The notes under the pieces were generated by a model that searched no databases, was not told the DNA's origin, and worked only from the letters and a program-made list of their open reading frames with translations. From the NCBI GenBank assembly GCA_902784055.1, contig CACZTP010000009.1:1-33901 (forward strand): DNA of 33,901 nt. The letters are read 5' to 3'. The position numbers and the translations under genes are program-made. This document shows positions 25,266-33,609 of the stretch, one piece after another. How positions within the stretch are numbered: position 1 is the first letter of the stretch; the number at the start of each line of letters is the position of its first letter. This DNA comes from an uncultured Pseudomonadota bacterium (lineage in GTDB: Bacteria > Pseudomonadota > Alphaproteobacteria > RUG11792).

Positions 25266-27200
25266 CTAGTCAAAATTGTAAGGATCAACATCGATTTTAG
25301 TAAAAATACCAAAGTGAGGTTTATATGATTTAAGTATACCTTTTATTTTATTTTGAATACTATTTTTTGAAATAAGTAAAATATTATAACGATACTTATA
25401 ATTTGTTTTATACAAATTTGGAATTATAACGCCAACAACTATTGTATTCGCAATTGAGGCATTCCGTAAGTTCTGAGTTAATTCCTGAGCGTATTCATTT
25501 GCTTTATCATCATTTGATGAAGAAATCTCAATACTTATAATGTGCCCGTACGGAGGCATATTAGTTAATTTACGATTATTAAGTTCATTTTTATAAAATT
25601 CAGATTGATTATTAATCATTGTAAGTAAAGGCTCTTCAGGATTATACGTTTGTATAATAACTTCCGATTGAAAGTTTCCTGTACGCCCAGCCCGCCCTGT
25701 TACTTGATATAGCAATTGAAAGGTATTTTCAACTGCTCTGAAGTTTTCAGTATATAACATATAATCAAGATTTGCTACTACAACAAGATTTAATGAGTTA
25801 AAATTATGCCCTTTAGCTAAAATTTGGGTTCCAATTATTATATTAACTTCATTGTTCTTTATTTTGTTAATTACTTCATCTATTTTAGTAGGATTATTCA
25901 TATTATCACTTGAACACATTACTATACTTGCTTTTGTAAATAGTTTTTGACATTCGGCATAAACTTTTTCTATACCTATACCAAAATTTACTAAATATTC
26001 ATTACCACACTTTTTACATTGTTTAATATTTGATGATGTATATCCGCAATGATGACAAATTAATCTTGAGCCTGTAGCGTGGTAACACAGCCATGTGTCG
26101 CAAGCGGGGCACATTATTTTCCATCCGCAATTAGGACATAATCGTTTAATTGCATATCCTCTACGATTTACGAATATTAAGATTTGTTGATTGTTATTTA
26201 GATAATATTTTATTTTTTCTATAGTTTCAGGGCTGAAAATTGCATTTTTTCCTACAAAACGCATATCAGTAACATTTACAGTTGGTAAATTTGCTCCGAG
26301 ATAGTATCTCGATGTTAATTTTATATATTTGTATTTACAATCAATTGCATTTTTATAACTTTCAACAGACGGTGTTGCGGAGGAAAGGATTATTGGAATC
26401 TTTAAAAGAGAGGCTAAGTATACAGCCATATCCCGTGCATTATATATTTGATGATCGTTTTGTTTAAAAGTAGGATCATGCTCTTCATCGACAACTATCA
26501 ATTTTAGATTTGAGAACGGTATAAATAAAGCCGATCTAGCTCCTACAACTATGATTGGTTCGCCTTGTATTGCATTTTGCCATATACTCAATTTTTTCGC
26601 AGGTGAAACTGAATTGTGCCATATAAAAACCTCACGTCCACAACGTTTTGCAATACTTTCTGCCATAACATTTGATAATGTTATTTCTGGAACAAGTATT
26701 AATATCTGTGCGTTATTTAATCGTTTTGCGACCTCAAGAAAAACTTCGGTTTTACCAGAGCCGGTAACTCCATGTAATAAATAAACATCAAACTTTTCAA
26801 GTTCAATTTTATTAACTGCATTTTGCTGTTCTTCATTCAATATGACGTTTGCAATTACGTCTGACCTTATACCTACGTGCGATTTATGTTGTTTTAATAG
26901 AACTGTTAAGTTAAATGGGCAAAGTAATTTGAGCGCAGAGCTCATTGGAATTAAATTATATTCAGATACGAATTTTATAAAATTCAAATATGCTTTATTT
27001 ATTGTGTAGGATAATATATCGGAAACTTGTTTTATATTCCCTAAGTAGTCACTATCTTCTGCATTGTCAAATACAATACCGATAATTTTTTTATTTTTAA
27101 AATAAACAGCAATTAATTGCCCCGGTTGAAGCTCGTCACTTGAAGAATAGGTACATAAAAAGTCTATTCCCTGCCTAACAACCCCAACCGAACTGTACAT
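25266..27200 (-). CDS. priA: Primosomal protein N' (replication restart helicase)
   Basis: Recognises stalled forks and reloads the replisome. At 644 residues it is shorter than the 730-residue Escherichia coli protein. The saving is between the N-terminal DNA-binding part (1-55) and the helicase, whose Walker A GVTGSGKTE is at 144-152. The DEEH box (VVDEEHD), a zinc region with CPNC, CPAC, CHHC and CKKC pairs, and the later helicase motifs TQILAKGHNF and YQVTGRAGR are present. The ATG at 27200 shares a base with the fabI stop, so the two are translationally coupled. Confidence 0.96.
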   Translation of the reverse strand: MYSSVGVVRQGIDFLCTYSSSDELQPGQLIAVYFKNKKIIGIVFDNAEDSDYLGNIKQVSDILSYTINKAYLNFIKFVSEYNLIPMSSALKLLCPFNLTVLLKQHKSHVGIRSDVIANVILNEEQQNAVNKIELEKFDVYLLHGVTGSGKTEVFLEVAKRLNNAQILILVPEITLSNVMAESIAKRCGREVFIWHNSVSPAKKLSIWQNAIQGEPIIVVGARSALFIPFSNLKLIVVDEEHDPTFKQNDHQIYNARDMAVYLASLLKIPIILSSATPSVESYKNAIDCKYKYIKLTSRYYLGANLPTVNVTDMRFVGKNAIFSPETIEKIKYYLNNNQQILIFVNRRGYAIKRLCPNCGWKIMCPACDTWLCYHATGSRLICHHCGYTSSNIKQCKKCGNEYLVNFGIGIEKVYAECQKLFTKASIVMCSSDNMNNPTKIDEVINKIKNNEVNIIIGTQILAKGHNFNSLNLVVVANLDYMLYTENFRAVENTFQLLYQVTGRAGRTGNFQSEVIIQTYNPEEPLLTMINNQSEFYKNELNNRKLTNMPPYGHIISIEISSSNDDKANEYAQELTQNLRNASIANTIVVGVIIPNLYKTNYKYRYNILLISKNSIQNKIKGILKSYKPHFGIFTKIDVDPYNFD

Positions 27201-27976
27201 TAGAATTTAACACCTACAGTATTACATCCGCAATCGACATGTATAATTTCCCCTGTAATTCCTGAAGCAAAATCACTAAGCAAAAAGGTGCACGCTTTAC
27301 CAACATCTTCCCTTGTAACATTGCGACACAACGGCGATCTATTCTGCTCGTACTCAAGAATTTTTGAAAATCCACCAACCCCCGATGATGCAAGAGTTTT
27401 TATAGGACCTGCAGACACAGCATTCACTCGTATATTGAATTCTCCAAGATCTGACGCTAGGTACCTTACGCTCGCTTCCAACGCTGATTTTATAACTCCC
27501 ATCACGTTATAATTTGGAACAACCTTTTCAGCTCCGTAGTATGAAAGTGTTAGTATACTTCCGCCATTTGGCATTACATCTTTGGCACATTTACAAACTT
27601 CCGTGAACGAATAGCATGAGATATTAATAGCATTGAGAAAATTATCTCGTGATGTGTCGTAATACTTCCCTTGCAATTCTTTTCTATCTGAAAAGGCTAT
27701 CGAATGAACAACAAAATCAATCGAACCATATAAATTGCCGATTTCTTGAAACAGTGCAGGTATTGCATCGGGCTGTGATACATCGCATGTAAATACTCGG
27801 CAATTCTTAAAAAGCTCTATATCGAAGATTTTCTGCTTAAAACGTTCGTTTTGAGCTGTAAATATCAATTCGGAACCGCAATTACTCAAAATAGAGGCAA
27901 TGCCATATGCTATTGAATATTCATTTGCCATGCCCATTATGAGCCCACGTTTACCTTTCATAAGCTGAATTTGCAT
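27200..27976 (-). CDS. fabI: Enoyl-[acyl-carrier-protein] reductase (NADH), FabI
   Basis: Last reduction step of each fatty-acid elongation cycle. I place the start at the ATG at 27976 (258 residues). The alternative ATG at 27961 is also possible; codons further upstream are not FabI-like. With this start Y146, Y156 and K163 (YYGAEK, NYNVMGVIK) fall at the same numbers as the catalytic residues of Escherichia coli FabI. The cofactor loop is KGKRGLIMGMANEYSIAYGI and the C-terminal end TGEIIHVDCGCNTVG. It is the type targeted by triclosan. Coupled to priA downstream; accBC in this window feed the same pathway. Confidence 0.95.
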   Translation of the reverse strand: MQIQLMKGKRGLIMGMANEYSIAYGIASILSNCGSELIFTAQNERFKQKIFDIELFKNCRVFTCDVSQPDAIPALFQEIGNLYGSIDFVVHSIAFSDRKELQGKYYDTSRDNFLNAINISCYSFTEVCKCAKDVMPNGGSILTLSYYGAEKVVPNYNVMGVIKSALEASVRYLASDLGEFNIRVNAVSAGPIKTLASSGVGGFSKILEYEQNRSPLCRNVTREDVGKACTFLLSDFASGITGEIIHVDCGCNTVGVKF

Positions 27977-28043
27977 AATATCTTTTCGTTTTAACCACGG
28001 TAAAGATAATAGCACTTCAAGCATCATCAATTTTATATAATCA

Positions 28044-28451
28044 TCATCCTGATATAAAAACTCCAAATATTCCACTAAATATGCGTGTAATAGCATTTGC
28101 AGTTTCAACTGTTGGTGATGTTAAGTTATTATGTGTTACTAGACAAATATTGTTGGTACACATTGTGTTCTCCAACAATTTTATATATTCATCATCAGAA
28201 ATACTATTTTTATGGTGGCAACTGTTTTTTTTATATGTCGCATTCGGTAACGTATTAGTATTGGGCTGAAAATAGGTAATAAGCGCTGGGTTGCATGTCA
28301 TATTGTTGTTTTTTTCATAGAAATTTTTGCATCCGATTGCGTTGCTTGCATCTGATATTTCTGTTGAAGCAATCGAACATCCTGACAAAATTAAAAAATT
28401 ATATATAATTTTAGCAAATAAAAATTGAATTAAATAAGAAATATTTTTCAT
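28044..28451 (-). CDS. Small Cys-rich lipoprotein of unknown function
   Basis: I do not recognise a family. The 135 residues begin with a signal peptide and a clear lipobox LSGC (22-25), so C25 would be lipidated. The mature part is Asn/Thr-rich with further Cys in GCKNFYEK, MTCNPA, NSCHHKNS and MCTNNICLV, then a hydrophobic, Gly-containing end (RIFSGIFGVFISG). An ideal GAGGAG site lies just before the ATG at 28451, slightly close at 2 nt. That and the lipobox are the main evidence that it is real. It lies 67 nt before fabI on the same strand. Confidence 0.65.
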   Translation of the reverse strand: MKNISYLIQFLFAKIIYNFLILSGCSIASTEISDASNAIGCKNFYEKNNNMTCNPALITYFQPNTNTLPNATYKKNSCHHKNSISDDEYIKLLENTMCTNNICLVTHNNLTSPTVETANAITRIFSGIFGVFISG

Positions 28452-28687
28452 AACTCCTCGTACAAATATCCTTGTTACACAATATATACTTTCATATAAA
28501 GTTTAATAAACTGTTAATTTTTTAAGCATTTTTTAAATTTGGTTAATTTAATTTAAAATGATGTTACATACACCAAAATGTGCGATACATCATATTTGTA
28601 TATTTTTATACGTTAACGATATTTTAATAAATACCCCCTTACTATCAGTATTAGAGGGATTGCTGGGGAAAGGCTAGAAACGGAGCT
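28452..28687. promoter_or_regulatory. Divergent intergenic region between the lipoprotein gene and comM
   Basis: 236 nt, very AT-rich, shared by two divergent genes. A perfect 7-bp inverted repeat ATGATGT (28558-28564) and ACATCAT (28587-28593) sits in the middle. A TTGTAT near 28597 could be a -35 box for the rightward gene. The last 60 nt before comM abruptly change to C- then G-rich sequence and end in a CGGAG ribosome binding site. Confidence 0.35.
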
Positions 28688-30211
28688 ATGGTATCCAAAA
28701 TAAGGACTGTGGCATTCGTTGGCATGTTGCCGACGGAGATTACCGTGGAAGCTCAGATTTCACCGGGGATTGCCTCATTTTGTATAGTCGGGTTGCCCGA
28801 TAAGGCTGTTGCTGAAGCAAAGGAACGAATTCGCTCGGCGTTTTTTACGCTTGGGTTGGGAATTCCAGCTAAGAGGGTAATTGTTAATATGGCACCTGCG
28901 GATATACCAAAAACGGGTTCGCACTATGATTTGCCTATAGCTCTGGCTGTTTTATGTTCGATGGGCATTGCTGAGCAGAATATGCTTGATGAGGCTGTTG
29001 TAATGGGAGAGCTGGGTCTTGACGGAAGTTTAGGGTACGTTTCGGGAACTATCTGTGCTGCTATGTTTGCTAACGAAGGCGGTTTGTCGATTGTTTGCCC
29101 GCGGAAGTGTGCTAATGAAGCCGTGTGGAGCGGTAACAAAAGCATAATAGTCGCTGAAAGCTTGGGGCAGTTGTTAAATCAACTTACCGGAAAAGCGCAG
29201 ATGCCGTTTGTTGAGCCGAAACCTGTAGTGTTAGAAACCGTTAAATACAACGGTGATTTTTCCGAAGTGCGGGGTCAGCTTGTAGCAAAACGGGCTTTTG
29301 AGGTGGCTGCGTGTGGAAAGCACAACGTGCTTATGATTGGCGTTCCGGGATGCGGTAAATCGATGCTAGCCTCCCGACTATGCACTATTTTGCCTCCTCT
29401 TACACCAAAAGAGATGTTAGAAACAACGTGTATTTATAGCTTAGCAGGTATGCTACCTGAAGAAGGGATTATACAAAACCCTCCGTATAGAGCGCCTCAT
29501 CATTCTGCCTCACTTGTTGCTATTACTGGCGGAGGCTCAAATGCAAAGCCTGGAGAAATTTCATTAGCTCACAATGGCGTGTTGTTTCTTGATGAGTTAC
29601 CAGAGTTTCAAAGACAGACAATAGAAGCGTTACGGCAACCTTTGGAAGATAAGAAAATAACAATATCGCGAGCAAAGGAACATGTTACATATCCCGCAAA
29701 CATACAGTTGGTAGCTGCTATGAACCCGTGCAGGTGTGGATATCTTGGAATACAAAACAAAGAATGTTCGAAAGCTCCAATATGCGCAAAAGATTATTTA
29801 AATAAAATTTCAGGTCCTGTTCTAGACAGATTCGATATAACAATTTGTATGAACAATATCAATAATTCAGAACTATTAAGCCCCCCAAGGCAATCTGAAA
29901 CATCCGAAGTAATAAGAAAAAGGGTGATTGAGGTACGTGAAAAACAGATAAATCGAGCTTTATCGCATGGTGTATCGTCAAACCAACTTAATGGGCAGAT
30001 TGGTAATAAATATCTAGAAACAATTGCCAATATGACAAGAGAAGCAAAAGAACTTATAAAAGATGTTATGTCCCGAACTTATCTGTCCGCACGAGGATTT
30101 CATAAAACAATAAAAGTTGCTCGCACTATTGCTGATATGCGTAACTCTGACAACATTGATATTGTTGATTTATCAGAAGCATTACAATATCGTACAGATA
30201 TAAATATGTAA
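28688..30211 (+). CDS. comM: ComM/YifB family Mg-chelatase-like AAA+ ATPase
   Basis: Hexameric helicase known to promote branch migration during natural transformation; YifB homologues are widespread even in non-competent species. The 507 residues have the N-terminal ChlI-like domain (GLPDKAVAEAKERIRSAF at 35-52, MAPADIPKTGSHYDLPIALA at 68-87). Then come Walker A GVPGCGKS (218-225), RAPHHSASLVAITGGG, Walker B VLFLDELPEF, and the C-terminal lid with YLSARGFHKTIKVARTIADM. Base composition changes sharply inside the gene: about 48-50% GC in sampled lines before about 29390, 32-38% after it. Confidence 0.93.
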   Translation: MVSKIRTVAFVGMLPTEITVEAQISPGIASFCIVGLPDKAVAEAKERIRSAFFTLGLGIPAKRVIVNMAPADIPKTGSHYDLPIALAVLCSMGIAEQNMLDEAVVMGELGLDGSLGYVSGTICAAMFANEGGLSIVCPRKCANEAVWSGNKSIIVAESLGQLLNQLTGKAQMPFVEPKPVVLETVKYNGDFSEVRGQLVAKRAFEVAACGKHNVLMIGVPGCGKSMLASRLCTILPPLTPKEMLETTCIYSLAGMLPEEGIIQNPPYRAPHHSASLVAITGGGSNAKPGEISLAHNGVLFLDELPEFQRQTIEALRQPLEDKKITISRAKEHVTYPANIQLVAAMNPCRCGYLGIQNKECSKAPICAKDYLNKISGPVLDRFDITICMNNINNSELLSPPRQSETSEVIRKRVIEVREKQINRALSHGVSSNQLNGQIGNKYLETIANMTREAKELIKDVMSRTYLSARGFHKTIKVARTIADMRNSDNIDIVDLSEALQYRTDINM

Positions 30212-30249
30212 TTAATAATAGTTAATAAATCATTACTTTAACTGAAAAG

Positions 30250-30278
30250 TTGACTTGATACATATTTTGATCTAACAT
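30250..30278 (+). promoter_or_regulatory. Promoter of the F0 ATP synthase genes
   Basis: TTGACT (30250-30255) and TAACAT (30273-30278) are 17 nt apart, with transcription predicted about 27 nt before the atpB ATG. Confidence 0.65.
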
Positions 30279-30311
30279 GAGTGTAGATAGGACGCGTGTT
30301 GACAAAGATAG

Positions 30312-31061
30312 ATGGTTGATCCGTTATCCTCATTTGAGGTTCACAACATAATCCCGATGCATATTTTTGGCATTGATGTATCGATTACCAATTCATCTTT
30401 GTACATGTTACTTGTCGTTGCTTTAATTTGTTCAGTTTGCGCTCTTGGGACTCGCTGTAACGGTTTAATTCCAACAAAACTGCAATTTTGTCTTGAAAAG
30501 CTTTACTTTCTTGTATCAGGTATAGTTGATCAACAAATACAACATAAATCAGCAAAGATGTTTCCTTATATATTTGCTTTGTTTATGTTTATAATGCTCG
30601 GAAATATAATTGGATTAATTCCCGGTTCGTTCTCTTTTACAAGTCAGCTTGTAATTACAATGGGTATGGCATTTATGGTATGGATTGCATCAATAATTGT
30701 TGGTTTTGTCGTTCAAGGTAGGCATTTCTTCCGCCACTTTTGTCCAGAAGGAATGCCGATATATATAGCTCCATTCTTTGTTCTTGTTGAAATAATGTCC
30801 TTTTGTTTTAGACCGGTAAGTCTTGGTATAAGGCTTTTTGCTAACATGCTTTCGGGACATATAATGATCGAAGTAATGGCAAGTTTTGCTGTTTCGTTAG
30901 CTGGTATATTTATGTTTGATCCAGCGTCTGCAGTTCCTGTTATAGCTAACGTGTTCCTAAATGTGTTTAAATTGGTTGTGTGTGTGTTACAGGCGTACGT
31001 TTTTTCAGTTTTGTCTTGTATTTATATGGCTGAAGTGTTAAAGCCTGTAGCGGATAAATAA
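30312..31061 (+). CDS. atpB: ATP synthase F0 subunit a
   Basis: Stator channel subunit that passes protons to the c-ring. The 249 residues form about five or six membrane segments. The essential arginine is R174 in SLGIRLFANMLSGHIMIE, and the C-terminal helix has LQAYVFSVLSCIYMAEVLK. It is first in the F0 cluster. atpI, often just ahead of atpB, is absent, and comM lies there instead. The ribosome binding site before the ATG at 30312 is weak. Confidence 0.96.
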   Translation: MVDPLSSFEVHNIIPMHIFGIDVSITNSSLYMLLVVALICSVCALGTRCNGLIPTKLQFCLEKLYFLVSGIVDQQIQHKSAKMFPYIFALFMFIMLGNIIGLIPGSFSFTSQLVITMGMAFMVWIASIIVGFVVQGRHFFRHFCPEGMPIYIAPFFVLVEIMSFCFRPVSLGIRLFANMLSGHIMIEVMASFAVSLAGIFMFDPASAVPVIANVFLNVFKLVVCVLQAYVFSVLSCIYMAEVLKPVADK

Positions 31062-31078
31062 GGAATGTGAGGTATAAA

Positions 31079-31306
31079 ATGGATATAGCTTCCGTAAAAT
31101 TAATAGCTGCCGGTATTGCGGTATTACCATTATTCGGTGTTGGTCTTGGATTGGGTAAACTATTTGCTTCTCTTATAGAATCAATTTCAAGAAACCCATC
31201 AGCAAAAGGTGATTTGACTTCGACGGGAATTTTATCGTTTGCTCTACTAGAATCAATTGCATTGCTTGCGTTCGTCGTCGCAATGATTATCTTGTTTGCG
31301 GTATAA
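31079..31306 (+). CDS. atpE: ATP synthase F0 subunit c
   Basis: Proteolipid of the rotating c-ring. I start at the ATG at 31079, behind GTGAGG, which gives a standard 75-residue hairpin; codons from 31067 are excluded. Two hydrophobic helices are joined by the polar loop SRNPSAKGD (37-45). The first helix has the Gly-rich packing motif GVGLGLG, and the proton-binding carboxylate is E58 in LLESIALLAF. Glu rather than Asp at this position is usual in alphaproteobacteria and mitochondria. No sodium-binding signature is evident. Confidence 0.96.
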   Translation: MDIASVKLIAAGIAVLPLFGVGLGLGKLFASLIESISRNPSAKGDLTSTGILSFALLESIALLAFVVAMIILFAV

Positions 31307-31324
31307 AAGTCTTATATAGTAAAA

Positions 31325-31765
31325 ATGGTTCCTCAACTTGATTCTTCATACTGGGTTTCTCAGATTGTATGGCTTACAATTTGTCTTGGGATACTAGTTC
31401 TATTTTTTAAAAAAGTATTTTTACCAAGGATTACATCGTCCGTATCGTCCAGGGATAAACATATCCAAGAATTAAAAGATAAGGTTGCCTCTTTGACAAA
31501 GCTTTACGAAAAATTTACGCAAAAGCTTACAGATATTGACAATCAAAGAATTAAAGAAACACAAAAAATTATGATCGAAACAAAGGATAGATGTGAAAAA
31601 ATACTGAATGAACAGCTAAAAGTTATTGACTTAAAAAGTAAAAATGCAATTGCCGAAGCCAGGAAGGACGCTGATAAACTTTTAAAGAATCTAAATGAAA
31701 CAATAAAAGCTGAAATAGACGTCACTACTAAATTGGTTATTAATAAGTTATTTGGAGATAAGTAA
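31325..31765 (+). CDS. ATP synthase F0 subunit b'
   Basis: One of the two peripheral-stalk subunits. The 146 residues have a single N-terminal membrane helix (about 10-30, SQIVWLTICLGILVLFFKKV), followed by a long charged coiled-coil region. It lies directly after atpE, where alphaproteobacteria and cyanobacteria carry b' (also called atpF2 or atpG), and is followed by a second b-like gene. Its stop shares a base with the next ATG. Assignment of b' versus b rests on order. Confidence 0.9.
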   Translation: MVPQLDSSYWVSQIVWLTICLGILVLFFKKVFLPRITSSVSSRDKHIQELKDKVASLTKLYEKFTQKLTDIDNQRIKETQKIMIETKDRCEKILNEQLKVIDLKSKNAIAEARKDADKLLKNLNETIKAEIDVTTKLVINKLFGDK

Positions 31766-32325
31766 TGCCTGGTGTACCGAACGCAAAACAAGAAATATTT
31801 ATCGGTTTAATAGTATGCGTCGTTGTATTAACTTTATATCCGAATATTCATATATCTTTATTTCTAAGTTTTGCGTGGATGATATATTTTATTTATAAAA
31901 ATGGTCGTAAAATTGTATCAGATTATTTAGACGAAGGCATTAAAGAAATAAAAACTAGTATTGACAATTTAGAAACTGAAAAAAACAACCTTCAAATAAA
32001 GATTGATGGATTGAAAAATGAAATATCAGACTCCGAAAGGTCTTACTCAATTGCTATCAAGAATGCGAAAGTTGAAGCACAAGCTTATTATGATAAAAAG
32101 ATGCTTGAAATTGATAACAAAATTAAAGAGATGGATGTAAAAAACAAAAACATTTTGCAATCAATTGAGGATGAATATGTAGAGCTTATTAAGCATAGAA
32201 TAACAGATCTAATTGTCGAAAACTTGATTGTAGAAATGAACGATCCTCGAAAAGTCAAAAATGTGACCCTTTCTGGAATATCTCGAGCTGTATCTGAACT
32301 CCAAAAACTTGGAAGCGTGAAATAA
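31765..32325 (+). CDS. atpF: ATP synthase F0 subunit b
   Basis: Second peripheral-stalk subunit, holding F1 against rotation. The 186 residues open with two hydrophobic stretches (about 11-26 and 29-44, the second ending WMIYFIYKNGRKI) rather than the usual one. A long coiled coil of Lys, Glu, Asn and Ile follows. Translation is coupled to b' by a one-base overlap. The F1 genes (atpH, A, G, D, C) are not in the window; alphaproteobacteria usually keep them elsewhere. Confidence 0.9.
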   Translation: MPGVPNAKQEIFIGLIVCVVVLTLYPNIHISLFLSFAWMIYFIYKNGRKIVSDYLDEGIKEIKTSIDNLETEKNNLQIKIDGLKNEISDSERSYSIAIKNAKVEAQAYYDKKMLEIDNKIKEMDVKNKNILQSIEDEYVELIKHRITDLIVENLIVEMNDPRKVKNVTLSGISRAVSELQKLGSVK

Positions 32326-32328
32326 TTT

Positions 32329-32697
32329 TTATGAAAAATGTATAAAAAGGGTGTGCCAAAGAAATAACGCCATTAATACTATCTGTGCCGTTCCGATTAT
32401 TACGAACCCAGCAGTGAATTTTATGTAATTTTATTGATTATTCAAGTCGTGTATTTTTTGGGTACCTTCCCAGAAAGGACATTCATTCGTTTTTCGAATT
32501 TCATAAGCTGAATAAAACACACTTAGTGCAAGTTCTGATAAAAACCTTTTGTAGCATCAAGCAGTCTTTCGAGGGGTAAATATACAAATCTCCCGAGAAT
32601 CAATCACAACACAAAAATCGAGTACATTGCGGAATAATGACAATTTTGGCTGTTTTAATCTCGGTTCTAATTTCGTGTAAAAACCAATCTGGTACTT
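32329..32697 (-). pseudogene. Decayed gene remnant downstream of dapA
   Basis: One minus-strand frame has protein-like sequence but two in-frame stops (TGA at 32559-32557, TAA at 32433-32431). The stretches read SLFRNVLDFCVVIDSREICI, then ELALSVFYSAYEIRKTNECP followed by FWEGTQKIHDL, then FTAGFVIIGTAQIVLMALFL running on through WHTLF, a membrane-helix-like end, to a TAA at 32329. A second frame (VYLPLERLLDATKGFYQNL) also looks coding, so there may be frameshifts. I cannot name the ancestor. A short 43-codon frame (32600-32731) begins 2 nt after the dapA stop and overlaps it. The 408-nt gap between atpF and dapA contains nothing else I recognise. Confidence 0.35.
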
Positions 32698-32733
32698 TTA
32701 TAACCATGAAATAACAAGTTAATATTTCCATTA

Positions 32734-33609
32734 TTACACTTGCTCTATTACGTCAAGAATACTGTCAACAATTTTTATCTTTTCTTTGTCTAACGGCAAT
32801 AACGGATGTCGTAGCACATTTTTTACCAATCCTTTTTTTGACATCATGTATTTTAAGGCGATGGGATTTGACGCAACTGAAGAAGCTCTACTTATTTCAA
32901 CTATTTTCTGAACTAATTTTGTATCAATTTTCCCAGATTGCCATGTTTTATAAAAATCGCTAATGACCTTCGGGCAGTAATTTGCTATGGCGGAGATGGA
33001 GCCACAGGTGCCATATAAAAGACTGGCAGGGAACGTTAAATCATCGCCAGAAAGTATATTAAATTTACTATCAGTTACGATTGACAATCGTGATATAGTT
33101 TCAAAATTTGGTGCCGCCTCTTTTAATCCGATTACATTAGATATTTGCGAAATTTTCAGCAAACTTTCGAAATTAATAGAGACACTTACACGGCTTGGAA
33201 TGTTGTACGCCACTATTGGTAACTCCGTTTTACTTGAAATTTCTCTATAAAAATTAACAATTCCATCCTGTGTTGGTTTTATATAATACGGTGGCGCAAC
33301 AAGAGCGAAATCAGCTTTATATTCTTGAGCCATAAGGACAAGATTTATTGCTTCAGAGGTAGAGCTGGCACTACATCCTACACCAGTAATTCCATTTTTA
33401 TTAACAATTTCAATCGATTTTTTGATAACAGCCTTTCGTTCTTCAAGAGTTAATAACGTTCCTTCGCCTGTCGATCCACACACAACAAACTGATTAATAT
33501 TATTATTAAGCTGATATTCAATAAGAATTCCCAACCCTCTATAATCTACAAAATAATCATCATTAAAAGGTGTTATTAATGCAGTACACACACCGTCTAT
33601 TTTAGTCAT
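32734..33609 (-). CDS. dapA: 4-hydroxy-tetrahydrodipicolinate synthase
   Basis: Condenses pyruvate with aspartate semialdehyde, first committed step to diaminopimelate and lysine. The 291 residues have CGSTGEGTLLTLEER (44-58), PPYYIKPTQDG (106-116), Y135 in AYNIPSR, and the Schiff-base lysine K163 in GLKEAAPNFE, all as expected for DapA rather than for related sialic-acid or dihydroxy-acid aldolases. The ATG at 33609 has no clear ribosome binding site. It stands alone, convergent to the F0 genes. With lysC it supports a working peptidoglycan precursor route. Confidence 0.95.
   Translation of the reverse strand: MTKIDGVCTALITPFNDDYFVDYRGLGILIEYQLNNNINQFVVCGSTGEGTLLTLEERKAVIKKSIEIVNKNGITGVGCSASSTSEAINLVLMAQEYKADFALVAPPYYIKPTQDGIVNFYREISSKTELPIVAYNIPSRVSVSINFESLLKISQISNVIGLKEAAPNFETISRLSIVTDSKFNILSGDDLTFPASLLYGTCGSISAIANYCPKVISDFYKTWQSGKIDTKLVQKIVEISRASSVASNPIALKYMMSKKGLVKNVLRHPLLPLDKEKIKIVDSILDVIEQV

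Noticed and set aside
27977-28108. Longer N-terminus for FabI
   Set aside because: It overlaps the lipoprotein gene and is unlike any FabI; starting at 27976 brings Y146, Y156 and K163 into register with the Escherichia coli enzyme.
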